DNA of 64,000 nt from Halopenitus persicus (GTDB lineage: Archaea > Halobacteriota > Halobacteria > Halobacteriales > Haloferacaceae): assembly GCF_002355635.1 (NCBI RefSeq), contig NZ_AP017558.1, positions 2,666,001-2,730,000 on the forward strand, in the 5' to 3' direction. Of this stretch, positions 1 through 9,067 are shown in pieces. The translations under genes were made by a program, and so were the position numbers. The notes under the pieces are model-generated. The model was not told the DNA's origin. It ran no database searches and worked only from the letters and a program-made list of their open reading frames with translations. Each line of letters starts with the position of its first letter. The first letter of the stretch is position 1.

Positions 1-759
1 CGCGCCGGGGACCTCGAGAAGGTCGTCCTCGCGCAGGCGCTTGCTGCCGACCTCCACGCTGACGCGCCCCGCGCCGCGACGGTCGACCGGCTCCGGAATC
101 GATACCCGAACTGCTACCCGTTCCTCGTCGAGACCGACCCGGCGGGTGCGGCCTTCGTCGGCGCGACCCCGGAACGGCTCGTCTCGACGCGGGGACGAAC
201 CGTCGAGACCGACGCACTGGCCGGGACCACCGGCCGGGGCGAGACGCCCGCGGAGGACGAGTGGCTCGCCTCGGAGTTGGCCGCCGACCGGAAGAACGCA
301 CACGAACACGACCTCGTCGTCGACGCGATCCGCGACCAGCTCGCGCCGTTCACCGCCTCCATCACGGCGGGCGACCGCCGGATCAAGCGGCTGGCGGAGG
401 TTCAACACCTCCACACGCCGATCACGGCCGAGCTCGAGGCGAACACCCACGTGCTGGAGCTGGTCGAGGCGCTGCACCCGACGCCGGCGGTCGGCGGGCT
501 CCCGCCCGCGGCCGCGCTCGAGACCATTCGCGAAACCGAGCCGTTCGACCGCGGCTGGTACGCCGCACCGGTCGGCTGGATCGACGCGGCGGGCAACGGG
601 ACCTTCGCGGTCGGGATCCGATCGGCGGTCCTCGAACCGCGGGCGGCGACGCTGTTCGCCGGGGTCGGCATCGTCGCCGACTCCGACGCCGACGAGGAGT
701 GGGACGAGATCCAGCTCAAATACCGCCCGATCCTGAACGAGCTCGAGGACGGGGACTGA
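1..759 (+). CDS. menF: Isochorismate synthase, C-terminal part (5' end outside window)
   Basis: The reading frame is open from base 1, so the gene begins upstream of the window. The product is the C-terminal two thirds of a chorismate-binding enzyme. It contains the GATPERL segment, a TDALAGTTGRG stretch and the downstream VQHLHTPI, HPTPAVGG and FVGIGI-like (FAGVGIVADSD) blocks that are typical of isochorismate synthases. Known role of the family: conversion of chorismate to isochorismate, the first committed step of menaquinone synthesis, in the cytoplasm. Anthranilate and salicylate synthases share the fold, but the HPTPAVGG and WYAAPVGW blocks favour MenF. The neighbouring men genes would lie to the left and cannot be seen. 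Confidence 0.87.
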   Translation, partial: RAGDLEKVVLAQALAADLHADAPRAATVDRLRNRYPNCYPFLVETDPAGAAFVGATPERLVSTRGRTVETDALAGTTGRGETPAEDEWLASELAADRKNAHEHDLVVDAIRDQLAPFTASITAGDRRIKRLAEVQHLHTPITAELEANTHVLELVEALHPTPAVGGLPPAAALETIRETEPFDRGWYAAPVGWIDAAGNGTFAVGIRSAVLEPRAATLFAGVGIVADSDADEEWDEIQLKYRPILNELEDGD

Positions 760-793
760 GACCCCGCCACGGGAGCGGAGCCGCCTCCGGCTT

Positions 794-1534
794 TTACTGA
801 TACATTCGCAACGGACGCGCCTCGGTGCTCTCCTCCTCGACGTCCTGCATCCGCATCGCGAGCTGCTCTTTGGCGCGCTGGATCTCGTCGGCGCGGTCGA
901 CGAGCGTGTCGGTCGGGATGTCGACCTCCGTGATCGGCGCGAGTCCGTTGGTGATCAGCGCCCGCGACGCCTCGGGGTCGGGGAACTGCGGGTCGGACTC
1001 GACGACGAGTCCGACGGCGGTCGTGTCGTTCTCCAGCGCGTGGGAGAGGAGCGCGCCGGTCGGGCCGGTGACGAGCCCCATCTCGGAGGGGGCGTCGATG
1101 CCGACGCGCTCGAGATGCGCGGCGCCGTCGCCGGTCGCGATCCCGTACAGCGCCGGCGGTTCCGTATCCTTCTCCGCCGGCCGACCGGAGAGGTACAGCG
1201 GCGTGACGCCCTTCTCGTCGAACCAGCCGGCGACGCAGTCGGCGAACTCCGTCGCCGCGGCCGGCGAGACCGGCACGTCGCTCTGCAGCACCAGCAGGTC
1301 TCGGTCGGCATCGGCGTAGATCCGAACCGGCGTCGACAGCCGCGAGTCGTTCTCGGGGTAGGTCACGACCGGGGGGACACCGTCGCAGTGGACGTTCGCG
1401 TAGTGAACCATGTCGAACGCCTCCACGATGTGGTCGGCGGCGATCTTCCCGACGAGCCCGACGCCCGGTAGCCCCTCGACCAGAAACGGCGCGTCCAGCT
1501 CGACGTCCTCGGCGAGTACGTTGATGCGAGCCAT
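794..1534 (-). CDS. PAC2 family protein (proteasome-assembly-chaperone-like)
   Basis: The 246-residue protein starts with the PAC2 signature FLVEGLPGVGLVGKIAADHIVE, followed by the GLVTGPTGALL block near residue 155. These match archaeal homologues of the eukaryotic proteasome assembly chaperone PAC2. Cellular function in archaea is not established; the family is usually described as ATP-grasp-like or chaperone-like. The C-terminal 45 residues are charged and probably helical. The start at 1534 is supported by a TATA box 24-33 nt upstream. The gene is convergent with menF (35 nt between stops) and divergent from the RNA methyltransferase. Confidence 0.88.
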   Translation of the reverse strand: MARINVLAEDVELDAPFLVEGLPGVGLVGKIAADHIVEAFDMVHYANVHCDGVPPVVTYPENDSRLSTPVRIYADADRDLLVLQSDVPVSPAAATEFADCVAGWFDEKGVTPLYLSGRPAEKDTEPPALYGIATGDGAAHLERVGIDAPSEMGLVTGPTGALLSHALENDTTAVGLVVESDPQFPDPEASRALITNGLAPITEVDIPTDTLVDRADEIQRAKEQLAMRMQDVEEESTEARPLRMYQ

Positions 1535-1557
1535 ACGCGACGGTTCGGCTGCCAGCC

Positions 1558-1567
1558 ACTTATAAGG
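1558..1567 (-). promoter_or_regulatory. TATA box of the PAC2 gene
   Basis: On the minus strand the sequence reads CCTTATAAGT, centred about 28 nt before the start codon at 1534, so the transcript is probably leaderless. The core is palindromic and could also be read on the plus strand, but there it would lie 66 nt before the next gene. Confidence 0.6.
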
Positions 1568-1632
1568 ACGCGCGGATCGCTTCCGCGAATGGGAGTCGAA
1601 ATCGACAAACCGACCGGCCGCGAACCGAACGT

Positions 1633-2637
1633 ATGAATCCGCTCGAGCGGTACCTCCCGCTCGTCGACGACGAGGACGCGTTTCTGGCCGCCTGCGACCG
1701 GCCGCTGCCCTCCGTCGTCCGCACGAACCCGATCGCGGCCACGCCCGAGCGCGTTCGTCGGGCGTTCGACGAGGAGGGGATCGACTACGAACCGGTCGAC
1801 TGGCACGACGGACTGTTCCGGCTGCCGGGGGGCAGCCCCGGAACGAACTGGCCGTACGTCCACGGCTGGATCCACGGCCAGGAGGAGGTCTCGACGCTGC
1901 CCGGGCTCGCCCTCGACGCGCAGCCGGGCGATCGCGTGCTCGACGCCTGCGCCGCGCCGGGCAGCAAGACGACCCAGATCGCGGCCGACATGGACGACCG
2001 CGGCACCCTCGTCGCGAACGACAACAACCTCGGTCGGCTCTCGGCGCTGCGGCACAACGCCGAGCGGCTCGGGGTGACGAACGTCGCCGTCACGAACCAG
2101 GACGCGCGGAACCTCTCGTTGCGGCCGTTTCCCTTCGACGCGTTCGACCGGGCGCTCGTCGACGTCCCCTGCTCGTGTGAGGGCACCTGCCGGAAGAACC
2201 CGGACGTCCTCGACGAGTGGACGCTCGACCACGTCGAAGCGATCGCCGGCGTCGGCAAGGGGATCCTGACCCGCGCCGTCCAGGCCACCCGCCCGGGCGG
2301 CGTCGTGGTCTTCTCGACGTGTACCTTCGCGCCCGAGGAGAACGAGGCCGTCCTCCAGCACGTCCTCGAGTCGGAGCCGTGTGAGCTCGCGACGTTCGAC
2401 CTCCCGCTCCGAACCGAGCCCGGCATCACCGAGTGGGAGGGTGAGACGTTCGACGACGCGATGCGACGGGCCCACCGGATCTACCCCCACCACAACGACA
2501 CGGGCGGGTTCTTCTGTGCGAAGCTTCGCGTGACCGACGGGCGGACGGACGGCGGGACCGCGGACGTCCGGGATTCGGACGGCGGGACCGCGGTCGATGC
2601 CGGCACCGAGAGGAGGAAGGAGGTGACCGCCGAATGA
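1633..2637 (+). CDS. RsmB/NOP2/Sun-family RNA cytosine-C5 methyltransferase
   Basis: 334 residues. The SAM-binding core begins with VLDACAAPGSKTTQIA (about residue 101), and both catalytic-loop cysteines are visible: the PCS motif in VDVPCSCEGTCRKNP and the TC motif in FSTCTFAPEENE. This defines an RNA m5C methyltransferase acting on tRNA or rRNA. The N-terminal part is the usual pre-domain of the family. The C-terminal 30 residues are a low-complexity GGTA repeat, and the RNA-binding PUA-like domain usually fused here in RsmF-type enzymes is absent. The stop codon overlaps the start of the next gene (ATGA), which appears to encode that missing domain. Confidence 0.92.
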   Translation: MNPLERYLPLVDDEDAFLAACDRPLPSVVRTNPIAATPERVRRAFDEEGIDYEPVDWHDGLFRLPGGSPGTNWPYVHGWIHGQEEVSTLPGLALDAQPGDRVLDACAAPGSKTTQIAADMDDRGTLVANDNNLGRLSALRHNAERLGVTNVAVTNQDARNLSLRPFPFDAFDRALVDVPCSCEGTCRKNPDVLDEWTLDHVEAIAGVGKGILTRAVQATRPGGVVVFSTCTFAPEENEAVLQHVLESEPCELATFDLPLRTEPGITEWEGETFDDAMRRAHRIYPHHNDTGGFFCAKLRVTDGRTDGGTADVRDSDGGTAVDAGTERRKEVTAE

Positions 2638-3194
2638 GCGACGAACGCGGACAAAGCGATGCGAACCCGCCGAGCAACGACGGCCAGCGCTTCGACCGGC
2701 TCCCCGAGACCGCCGCGGACCGGAAGGTTCCCGGCCGGCCGACCCGCGAGGAGGTCCTCGAGTGGTGGGACGAGCGGTTCGGCGTGGACCGGTCGGTCCT
2801 GGAGCCGTACACCTTCCTCGAGAAGGGCGCCGGGAAGGTCTGGATCTATCGCGGGGAGGCGACCGATCCGTGTCGGATCGAGGCGCTGGGAATGACGTTC
2901 CTCCGGACTCGCCAGGAACACTGGAAGCCGACGACGCGGGCCGTCTCCCGGTTCGGCCGGCACGCGAGCCGGAACGTGATCGAGCTCGAGCCTGCCGAAG
3001 CCGCCCGGTTCGTCGCCGGCGAGGACCAGCCGATCGACCGCTGGGACGGCGACTGGGGCTACCTGATCGCGGCCCACGAGCTGGCCGGCGGCCGGGAGCC
3101 GATCGGCGTCGGGCTCTACCTCCACGGCGAGCTTCGGTCCCGGGTTCCGAAGGGAAGTCGGACCGACGTCGGGCAGCTGGGTCGCGAGGAGTAG
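2634..3194 (+). CDS. PUA-like RNA-binding companion of the NOP methyltransferase (DUF7122-like)
   Basis: 186 residues, translated from an ATG that overlaps the previous stop by 4 nt (ATGA), so translational coupling is likely. The first 25 residues are polar and probably disordered. The rest resembles the C-terminal region of bacterial and archaeal NOP/RsmF enzymes: a KVWIYRGEA strand, a central hydrophobic FLRTRQEHWKPTTRAVSRFG segment, and a terminal IGVGLYLHGELRSRVPKGSR that matches the 'G.l(K/R)...PKG.R' ending of those proteins. Inference: it supplies RNA binding in trans to the upstream methyltransferase. The DUF number is from memory and less certain than the similarity to the RsmF tail. 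Confidence 0.7.
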   Translation: MSDERGQSDANPPSNDGQRFDRLPETAADRKVPGRPTREEVLEWWDERFGVDRSVLEPYTFLEKGAGKVWIYRGEATDPCRIEALGMTFLRTRQEHWKPTTRAVSRFGRHASRNVIELEPAEAARFVAGEDQPIDRWDGDWGYLIAAHELAGGREPIGVGLYLHGELRSRVPKGSRTDVGQLGREE

Positions 3195-3266
3195 CGCCGG
3201 AGCGCCCGCCCACGGACGCCCGCATCGATGCCGGCGCTTTATGGGTGATGCCGCCCGAGTGAGCGT

Positions 3267-4208
3267 ATGGCCGGCGAGGGACGACGGTTCAAGCGCGCGG
3301 CCGGGGCGAACGTCCTCGGGAACGCGGTCAAGATCCTCATCGAGGGAGCCGCCGGGGTCGCATTCGGGAGCGTCGCCCTCGTGGCCGACGCCGCCCACTC
3401 GGTCGCCGACCTCGTCGCCAGCCTCGTGGTGTTCGTGTGGGGCGGGGCCGCCTACGTCGGCCCGGACGAGACGCACCCGCACGGACACCAGCGCATCGAG
3501 CCGCTGACCGCCCTGTTCGTCGGCGCCGTCATCGTCCTGCTCGGCGCGAACCTGCTTCGGGAGTCCGCGCTCGCGCTGATCGAGGGCCCGGGAGTCGTCT
3601 TCGATCCGCTGTTGCTCGGCGCGCTCGCGTTCGCGATGGCGGACATGTACCTCCTGTACTGGTACACCACGCGGGTGAACGCCGACCTCGAATCGACCGC
3701 CCTCCACGCGCTCGCGGTCGACTGCCTCAACGACATCTACACGACGGTGGCCGCCGTCGCCGGCGTCCTCGGCGTCCTGCTCGGCTACCCGATCCTCGAC
3801 GCGGTTGCCGGCGGCCTGGTTAGCCTGCTCGTCGTCTACCAGGGCGTCGAGATCGCCCGCGAGAACGTGACTTATCTCGTCGGCGCCGCCCCGCCCGCGG
3901 AGGAGTACGACCGCCTCCGGGAGACCCTGCACGACCACCCCGCGGTCGAGGGCGTTCACGACCTCCGGGCCTTCTACGACGGGACCGACGTCGAGGTCGA
4001 GGTCCACGTCGAGGTCGACGGCGCGATGACGCTCCGGGAGGCCCACGACCTCGAGACCGAGCTGATGGATCGGCTCCGGGCGCTTCCGTCGGTCGGTGAC
4101 GCCCACGTCCATCTGGACCCCTCGGGCGTGGGCGAGTGGAAGGACGCCCCCGACGAGCGGTCGGAAGCGAGGGCGGATGCCGCAGCCGAACCCGACGGCG
4201 GCGAGTGA
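3267..4208 (+). CDS. Cation diffusion facilitator (CDF) family metal transporter
   Basis: 313 residues with the CDF pattern. A hydrophobic N-terminal region carries SVALVADAAHSVADLVASL (the metal-site AHS.aD block in TM2) and a cytoplasmic DETHPHGHQRIEPL loop. Then TM5 carries LHALAVDCLNDIYTTVAAVAG (the second DxxxD site), and a C-terminal cytoplasmic ferredoxin-like domain runs from about residue 205 with VEGVHDLRAFYDG and VEVHVEVDG. Family role: proton-coupled efflux of Zn, Fe, Mn or Cd across the plasma membrane; the actual metal cannot be read from sequence. A TATA-like CTTTATG lies about 28 nt upstream of the ATG. Confidence 0.9.
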   Translation: MAGEGRRFKRAAGANVLGNAVKILIEGAAGVAFGSVALVADAAHSVADLVASLVVFVWGGAAYVGPDETHPHGHQRIEPLTALFVGAVIVLLGANLLRESALALIEGPGVVFDPLLLGALAFAMADMYLLYWYTTRVNADLESTALHALAVDCLNDIYTTVAAVAGVLGVLLGYPILDAVAGGLVSLLVVYQGVEIARENVTYLVGAAPPAEEYDRLRETLHDHPAVEGVHDLRAFYDGTDVEVEVHVEVDGAMTLREAHDLETELMDRLRALPSVGDAHVHLDPSGVGEWKDAPDERSEARADAAAEPDGGE

Positions 4209-4284
4209 GTGGCCGCTCGCGACGACGGCGGGCGCGCAATCGGGACCGACGGCGGCGAGCGCGAGAGACCGACCAACCGGCGTG

Positions 4285-5037
4285 TCAAACCGGCTCGATC
4301 AGCGATGGGTCGTCGTTCGACGGGTCGTTCACGCGCTCGGAGACCGGGTGGGCCCGCAGGTCGTCGGGCGCGACCGGCTCGAGCAGCGACGCCGCGGTCT
4401 CGGGATCTCCGTGGAGATATCGCTCCTCGTCGGCCGGGTCGAGGATGACGGCCATCCGGTGGTGAAGGTCGGCGACGAGGTCGTTCGGCTCGGTCGTGAC
4501 GATCGAGAAGGTCTCGACCGGCTCCGGGCCGGCGTCCGCAGTCGGGTTTGACGACGTGACGGCGGAGTCGGGCTCGTTCCCGTCGACGTTTCGGGACCCA
4601 CCGGCAAACCGGTCGAGCCCCGTCTGGGTGGGTCCGTCGGGTTCGGGCGGCTCCCAGCGCTCGTATATTCCGGCCATCGCGAACGGGCGATCGTCCGCGA
4701 ACGCGACGCGATATGGCCGCGTTCCGGACCCCGTCTCCACCCACTCGTAGAAGCCGTCCGCGGGAACCAGACATCGGCGGCGCTCGAACGCGGATCGAAA
4801 CGCGGGCTTCTCTCGGATCGTCTCCGCACGCGCGTTGATCAGGCCCAGTCGGTCGTCCGCCCAGGCGGGCGTCAGCCCCCACTCCAGCCGTCTCGCCTCG
4901 GCCGGCGCGTCGGCGGTGATCACGGGGAGCCTCTGGCCGGGTGCACAGTTGTACCGCGGCGGCACGTCGGGGAACGCGGCGTCGAAGCGGGTCCGGAGAT
5001 CATCGCGAGGCGTCGACAGCGAGTACCGGCCGCACAT
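4285..5037 (-). CDS. SRAP / HMCES-type protein (YedK family)
   Basis: The start is placed at 5037 so that the product begins MCGRYSLST. In this family Cys2 directly follows the initiator Met and forms a thiazolidine crosslink with abasic sites in single-stranded DNA. An upstream in-frame start at 5064 would bury this cysteine. Further family motifs are YNCAPGQRLPV, LEWGLTPAWADD, INARAETIREKPAF, CLVPADGFYEW and the C-terminal TTEPND and HHRMAVIL blocks. A poorly conserved insert of about 45 residues (near residues 140-185) interrupts the fold between AGIYERWE and ETFSIVTTE. Known role: protection of abasic sites during replication. Confidence 0.92.
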   Translation of the reverse strand: MCGRYSLSTPRDDLRTRFDAAFPDVPPRYNCAPGQRLPVITADAPAEARRLEWGLTPAWADDRLGLINARAETIREKPAFRSAFERRRCLVPADGFYEWVETGSGTRPYRVAFADDRPFAMAGIYERWEPPEPDGPTQTGLDRFAGGSRNVDGNEPDSAVTSSNPTADAGPEPVETFSIVTTEPNDLVADLHHRMAVILDPADEERYLHGDPETAASLLEPVAPDDLRAHPVSERVNDPSNDDPSLIEPV

Positions 5038-5162
5038 ACGTTCAACTGGGGCCGCGAACGACAAAAGCGCTCGTGCTTCCGACGGTACACGCCACAGCCG
5101 GCGGCGTTCGGTCCACGTCGCGTCGCGAGGGGTTCAAGTGACCGGAGCGCGCCGGTGGGGAT

Positions 5163-5960
5163 GTGCGCATCGAGAACAGCTTCATCCCGGTCCGAGGGGT
5201 CGGCGAGCGGACGGAGCGCCGGCTCTGGGAACGGGGGATCACCCATTGGGACGACTTCGACCGATCCGTCGACGTGCGGGGGGTCGGCGCGACGACCGCC
5301 GATCGGATCGACGGGTTCATCGACCGGGCCCGCGACCGGCTCCGAGCCGGTGACGCCGCGTTCTTCGACGACGTCTTTCCGAGCGACCAGCGCTGGCGGC
5401 TCTACGAGGACTTCCGGACGGAGACGTGTTACTTCGACATCGAGACGACCGGCCTCGACGAGCAGGCCAACCAGGTCACGACAGTGAGCTTTCACCGCGA
5501 CGGCGAGACGACGACGCTCGTCGCCGGAGAGGACCTCACCGCCGAGGCGGTCCACGACCGACTGACCGACGCCGCCGTGATCGCCTCGTTCAACGGCGCG
5601 CGCTTCGACGTGCCGTTCCTGGAGACGAACCTCGGGATCGAGATCGATACCCCACACCTCGACCTGTTGTATCCCTGCCGGCAGCTGGGGCTTTCGGGCG
5701 GACTCAAGGCGATCGAGTCCGAGATCGGCGTCGAGCGCGACCGCCCCGACATCAGCGGCCGCGACGCCGTCCGGCTCTGGCACGAGTACGAGCGCGGCGA
5801 CGAGGAGGCGCTGGAGACGCTCGTCTCGTACAACCGGGAGGACGCGCGAAACCTCGAGACGCTGGCCGACGTCGTCTGTGAGTCCCTCCACCGAGACGTC
5901 TTCGGATCGGTCGCCGGGTCGGCGAACCCCGGCCGCTCCGAGCCGGCCGCCGGCGAGTAA
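5163..5960 (+). CDS. RNase H-like 3'-5' exonuclease-fold protein with N-terminal helix-hairpin-helix
   Basis: 265 residues, starting at a GTG (VRIENSF). Residues 1-60 contain a helix-hairpin-helix pair (GVGERTERRLWERGI and VRGVGATTADRIDGF), a non-specific DNA-binding element. The rest is an RNase H-like (YprB-type, RNase_H_2) domain: exo I is YFDIETTGLDE, exo II is IASFNGARFDVPFLE and exo III is LVSYNREDARNL. All four carboxylates expected for two-metal catalysis are visible. Probable role: DNA or RNA exonuclease in repair. The stop codon lies inside a 28-bp tandem repeat. Confidence 0.82.
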   Translation: MRIENSFIPVRGVGERTERRLWERGITHWDDFDRSVDVRGVGATTADRIDGFIDRARDRLRAGDAAFFDDVFPSDQRWRLYEDFRTETCYFDIETTGLDEQANQVTTVSFHRDGETTTLVAGEDLTAEAVHDRLTDAAVIASFNGARFDVPFLETNLGIEIDTPHLDLLYPCRQLGLSGGLKAIESEIGVERDRPDISGRDAVRLWHEYERGDEEALETLVSYNREDARNLETLADVVCESLHRDVFGSVAGSANPGRSEPAAGE

Positions 5961-6024
5961 CCGCTCCGGGCCGACTGCTGACGGTGAACCGCTCCGGGCC
6001 GATTGCTGACGGTGAACCGCTCCG
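5959..6024 (+). repeat. 28-bp tandem repeat starting in the stop codon of the RNase H-like gene
   Basis: Unit AACCGCTCCGGGCCGAYTGC plus TGACGGTG occurs at 5959-5986 and 5987-6014, followed by a 10-bp partial copy. The first two bases belong to the TAA stop. The repeat supplies a second in-frame stop (TGA at 5985). Confidence 0.85.
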
Positions 6025-6078
6025 ATCTGATCCGTCCGAACCGAAACGTTCCTACCCCGCGGCCGAGACGCCATCGAT

Positions 6079-7977
6079 ATGACGCCGTCCCCGGACGACC
6101 GTGGCTCCGAGCGCCGTCGAGGGTGGATCCGCGGGCTCGATCCACGGACGTGGGACCGGACCGACCGGCGGACGCGCGCCGCCGTCGCGGTCATCGTCGG
6201 CTGTTCGCTGCTCGCTCGGACGGTCGCTCTGGGCGATCGACCGTTCCACTGGGACGAGGCACGGGTCGGGTACTGGACGCTCCGCTCGCTCGAGACGGGG
6301 AGCTACGAGTACCGCCCGGTCGCCGGCGGGCCGGTCGTGTTCCATCTGAGCCGGCTCGCGCTCTCGGTCGCGCCGCCGAGCGACGCCCTCGCGCGGCTAC
6401 CGTTCGCGATCGCCGGCGGGCTCCTTCCGGCCGTCGCGCTCCTCTTCCGCGGCCGGCTCGGCGACGACGAGACCGTCGCCGCTGCTGCTGTACTCGGCTT
6501 CGCGCCGCCGCTGGTCCACTACGGGCGCTTCCTGCGCGGGGACGTGATCGCTGCCGGCGCTGCGCTTCTCGCGGTCGGTTGGCTCGTCCGGTGGATCGAC
6601 TCCGACTCCGGGACCCGACCGCGTGACCGATACCTGTACGGCGCCACCGTCGCTTCGGTGGTGGCCCTCGGCACCTCCGGGTTCGCGGTCGCGACGCTCG
6701 TGCTTGTGGTCGCCGCCGCGCTCGTCACGCTCGACCGGCCACGGGCCGAGGGACGCTCCTCGAGCCTCGGCGACGCAGCGCGCCGTGGCGGTCGATGGAT
6801 CGTCGACCGTGCGACGCCGCTCGCCCGCGCGGCGTTCGTGTTCCTCGGGACCTGGGCGGTGCTGTTCCTCCCGCGCGGCTCCGACAGCGGCGCGGGCGGA
6901 ACTCCCGGCGGACTCGCCGGACTCGTCGCCGACCCGATCGGGCTGGCGACGCGGACCTACGTGGCTCCCGTCGAGGCGTTCCTCGGGGTTCGGGTCGCGG
7001 AGCGGGCCGGGACGCAGTTCCTCCCGTTCGTGACCGACGCCGTCTCGACGGCGCTTGCGACCGCCGCACCGATCCTCGCGATCGCCGCGGCCGGATTCCT
7101 CGCGGACCGATACGGTCTCCTGGGTGACGCGACACGTCAGGGGACCGCGGGCGGACGACCGATCGTCCTGTTCGCGTCCGCCTGGGCCGGGCTCGGCCTG
7201 CTCGGCTATCCGATCGTAGCGGAGGTGATCGCCCCCTGGACGCTCGTGCACGTGCTCGTCCCGCTGGCGGTGCCGGCCGGCGTCGGGATCGCGGCCGTCT
7301 ACCGGTACGGACGCGAGGCGGCGGGTCGATCGCTGGGCTCGAACGTGGCCGCGTCCGGCGCGCGACGCGGGGGTGACGCCGCCTTCCGTGATGACGCCGC
7401 GGACGCCGATCGAGTGGCCGCCGGAGGTGCTGACCGAGTGACCGCCGGAGATACTGACCGACTGACCGTCGGTGACGCGGCACGGGTCGCGGCGGCCGGA
7501 CTCGTGCTGTTCGCGATCGTCGCGCACGCCGGGATCGTCACCCTCGATGCCGCCGCCGCCGAGCCGGGACCGGAGTCGCCGCTCGCGCAGTACGGCCAGC
7601 CCGCCGACGACCTCGAGCCGCTCGTCGATGAGATGGAGGCGGCGATCGCGGACGCGGAGGGAGAGAACGCGCGCGTCGTCTGGGTCGGCGACCGGTTCCA
7701 CCTGCCGGACGAGACGGTCGCGGACCGCCCCCCGATCGGAACGGAGGCGGCTCGCGAGGCGTGGGGCGACCGGTTGCCGCTTCCGTGGTACCTCGAGCGG
7801 ACCGACGCCGAGGTCGAGAGCGTGACCGCGCCGAGCGGCCTCACGGGCGAGCCCGCGGTGGTGATCGCCGATCCGGCCCACGAGGGGTCGCTCGATGCGA
7901 TGCTCCCCGCTCACGAGTCGCGGACCCTGCGGCTCGGGCTCTGGAACCGTGAGGTCGTCGTGTTCATCGCAAGCTGA
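6079..7977 (+). CDS. agl23: Flippase activity-associated protein Agl23 (TIGR03663-type membrane protein)
   Basis: 632 residues, polytopic. After a short cytoplasmic N-terminus comes ARTVALGDRPFHWDEARVGYWTL, a mannosyl/glycosyltransferase-39-like first loop with an acidic DE pair. Many hydrophobic segments follow up to about residue 420, then a hydrophilic C-terminal part containing VVWVGDRFHLPDE. This matches the haloarchaeal family associated with N-glycosylation and dolichol-phosphate flipping; the assignment is by recognition. An unusual linker at residues 430-475 consists of about 8-residue repeats (DADRVAAGG, ADRVTAGD, TDRLTVGD, AARV) inserted just before a late transmembrane segment. 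Confidence 0.8.
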   Translation: MTPSPDDRGSERRRGWIRGLDPRTWDRTDRRTRAAVAVIVGCSLLARTVALGDRPFHWDEARVGYWTLRSLETGSYEYRPVAGGPVVFHLSRLALSVAPPSDALARLPFAIAGGLLPAVALLFRGRLGDDETVAAAAVLGFAPPLVHYGRFLRGDVIAAGAALLAVGWLVRWIDSDSGTRPRDRYLYGATVASVVALGTSGFAVATLVLVVAAALVTLDRPRAEGRSSSLGDAARRGGRWIVDRATPLARAAFVFLGTWAVLFLPRGSDSGAGGTPGGLAGLVADPIGLATRTYVAPVEAFLGVRVAERAGTQFLPFVTDAVSTALATAAPILAIAAAGFLADRYGLLGDATRQGTAGGRPIVLFASAWAGLGLLGYPIVAEVIAPWTLVHVLVPLAVPAGVGIAAVYRYGREAAGRSLGSNVAASGARRGGDAAFRDDAADADRVAAGGADRVTAGDTDRLTVGDAARVAAAGLVLFAIVAHAGIVTLDAAAAEPGPESPLAQYGQPADDLEPLVDEMEAAIADAEGENARVVWVGDRFHLPDETVADRPPIGTEAAREAWGDRLPLPWYLERTDAEVESVTAPSGLTGEPAVVIADPAHEGSLDAMLPAHESRTLRLGLWNREVVVFIAS

Positions 7978-8084
7978 CGGTCGCAGTCGATCTGGACGGT
8001 TCGGAATCAGATGGGTCGGGACGGCCGAGTATTCAGATCCGGGATTCAGATCGGGGTTCAGCTCAGGATCTCACGACCGATTCG

Positions 8085-9035
8085 TCACCGAAACCCCATC
8101 GCCTCGATCTGCTCCTGGTACCGGTTGCGGATCGTGACCTCGGTCACCTGGGCGACCTGGGCGACCTCGCGTTGGGTCTTCTTCTCGTTGCACAGCAGCG
8201 AGGCCGCGTAGATCGCCGCCGCCGCGAAGCCGGTCGGCGACTTTCCGGAGAGCAGTCCCTGTTCGGCGGAGACGTCGATGATCTCGGTGGCCTTCGTCTG
8301 GACCTCCTCGCTGAGGTCGAGCGCGGAGGCGAATCGGGGAACGAACTGCTTGGGATCGACGGGTTTGAGCTCCAGCCCGAGCTCCTGGGAGATGTATCGA
8401 TAGGTCCGGCCGATCTCCTTTTGCGGAACCCTGGAGACCTCGGCGACCTCGTCGAGCGATCGGGGGATCCCCTCCTGGCGACAGGCGGCGTACAGCGCGG
8501 AGGTGGCGACGCCCTCGATGGACCGGCCTCGAATGAGGTCCTCGGCGAGCGCGCGCCGGTAGATGACGGAGGCGACCTCCCGGACCGAGCGGGGGACGCC
8601 CAGCGCGGAGGCCATGCGGTCGATCTCCGAGAGCGCGAACTGGAGGTTCCGCTCGCCCGCGTCCTTCGTCCGGATGCGCTCCTGCCACTTGCGCAGCCGG
8701 TGCATCTGCGAACGCTTCTCCGAGGAGAGGGACCGTCCGTAGGCGTCCTTGTCCTTCCAGTCGATCGTCGTCGTCAGCCCCTTGTCGTGCATCGTCTCGG
8801 TGATCGGGGCGCCCACGCGGGACTTCGACTGTCGTTCGGAGTGGTTGAACGCCCGCCACTCCGGCCCGCGATCGAGCTGTTGTTCGTCGAGCACCAGCCC
8901 GCAATCGTCACACACCAACTCGTGATCCGCGTCCGCGACGACCTCCGCGGAGCCACACTCCGGACAGGAGACCGTTTCGTCCGCCTCCTGTTCGGTCTCC
9001 CGTTCCTGCCCTCGCTGCCGGCTCGGACGTTCCAT
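8085..9035 (-). CDS. tfb: Transcription initiation factor IIB (TFB)
   Basis: 316 residues. A zinc ribbon at the N-terminus (CPEC near residue 24 and CDDC near residue 43) is followed by the B-finger/linker ([19 protein letters not shown]) and two cyclin folds (from about residues 110 and 215). The C-terminal helix-turn-helix [20 protein letters not shown] recognises the BRE. It recruits RNA polymerase to TATA-bound TBP. Haloarchaea carry several TFB paralogues; which one this is cannot be told from sequence. The ATG at 9035 is preferred over the longer frame because the zinc ribbon begins soon after it and a TATA box is correctly spaced. Confidence 0.96.
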   Translation of the reverse strand: MERPSRQRGQERETEQEADETVSCPECGSAEVVADADHELVCDDCGLVLDEQQLDRGPEWRAFNHSERQSKSRVGAPITETMHDKGLTTTIDWKDKDAYGRSLSSEKRSQMHRLRKWQERIRTKDAGERNLQFALSEIDRMASALGVPRSVREVASVIYRRALAEDLIRGRSIEGVATSALYAACRQEGIPRSLDEVAEVSRVPQKEIGRTYRYISQELGLELKPVDPKQFVPRFASALDLSEEVQTKATEIIDVSAEQGLLSGKSPTGFAAAAIYAASLLCNEKKTQREVAQVAQVTEVTIRNRYQEQIEAMGFR

Positions 9036-9057
9036 ATAAGGTTTGTGGCTAGTGGCG

Positions 9058-9067
9058 TATTTAAAAG
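9058..9067 (-). promoter_or_regulatory. TATA box of tfb
   Basis: The minus strand reads CTTTTAAATA 23-32 nt before the tfb start codon, consistent with a leaderless or very short-leader transcript. Confidence 0.65.

Noticed and set aside
2481-4112. 543-codon minus-strand frame opposite the RNA methyltransferase, its companion and the CDF gene
   Set aside because: Spans three well-supported genes on the other strand and contains no domain.
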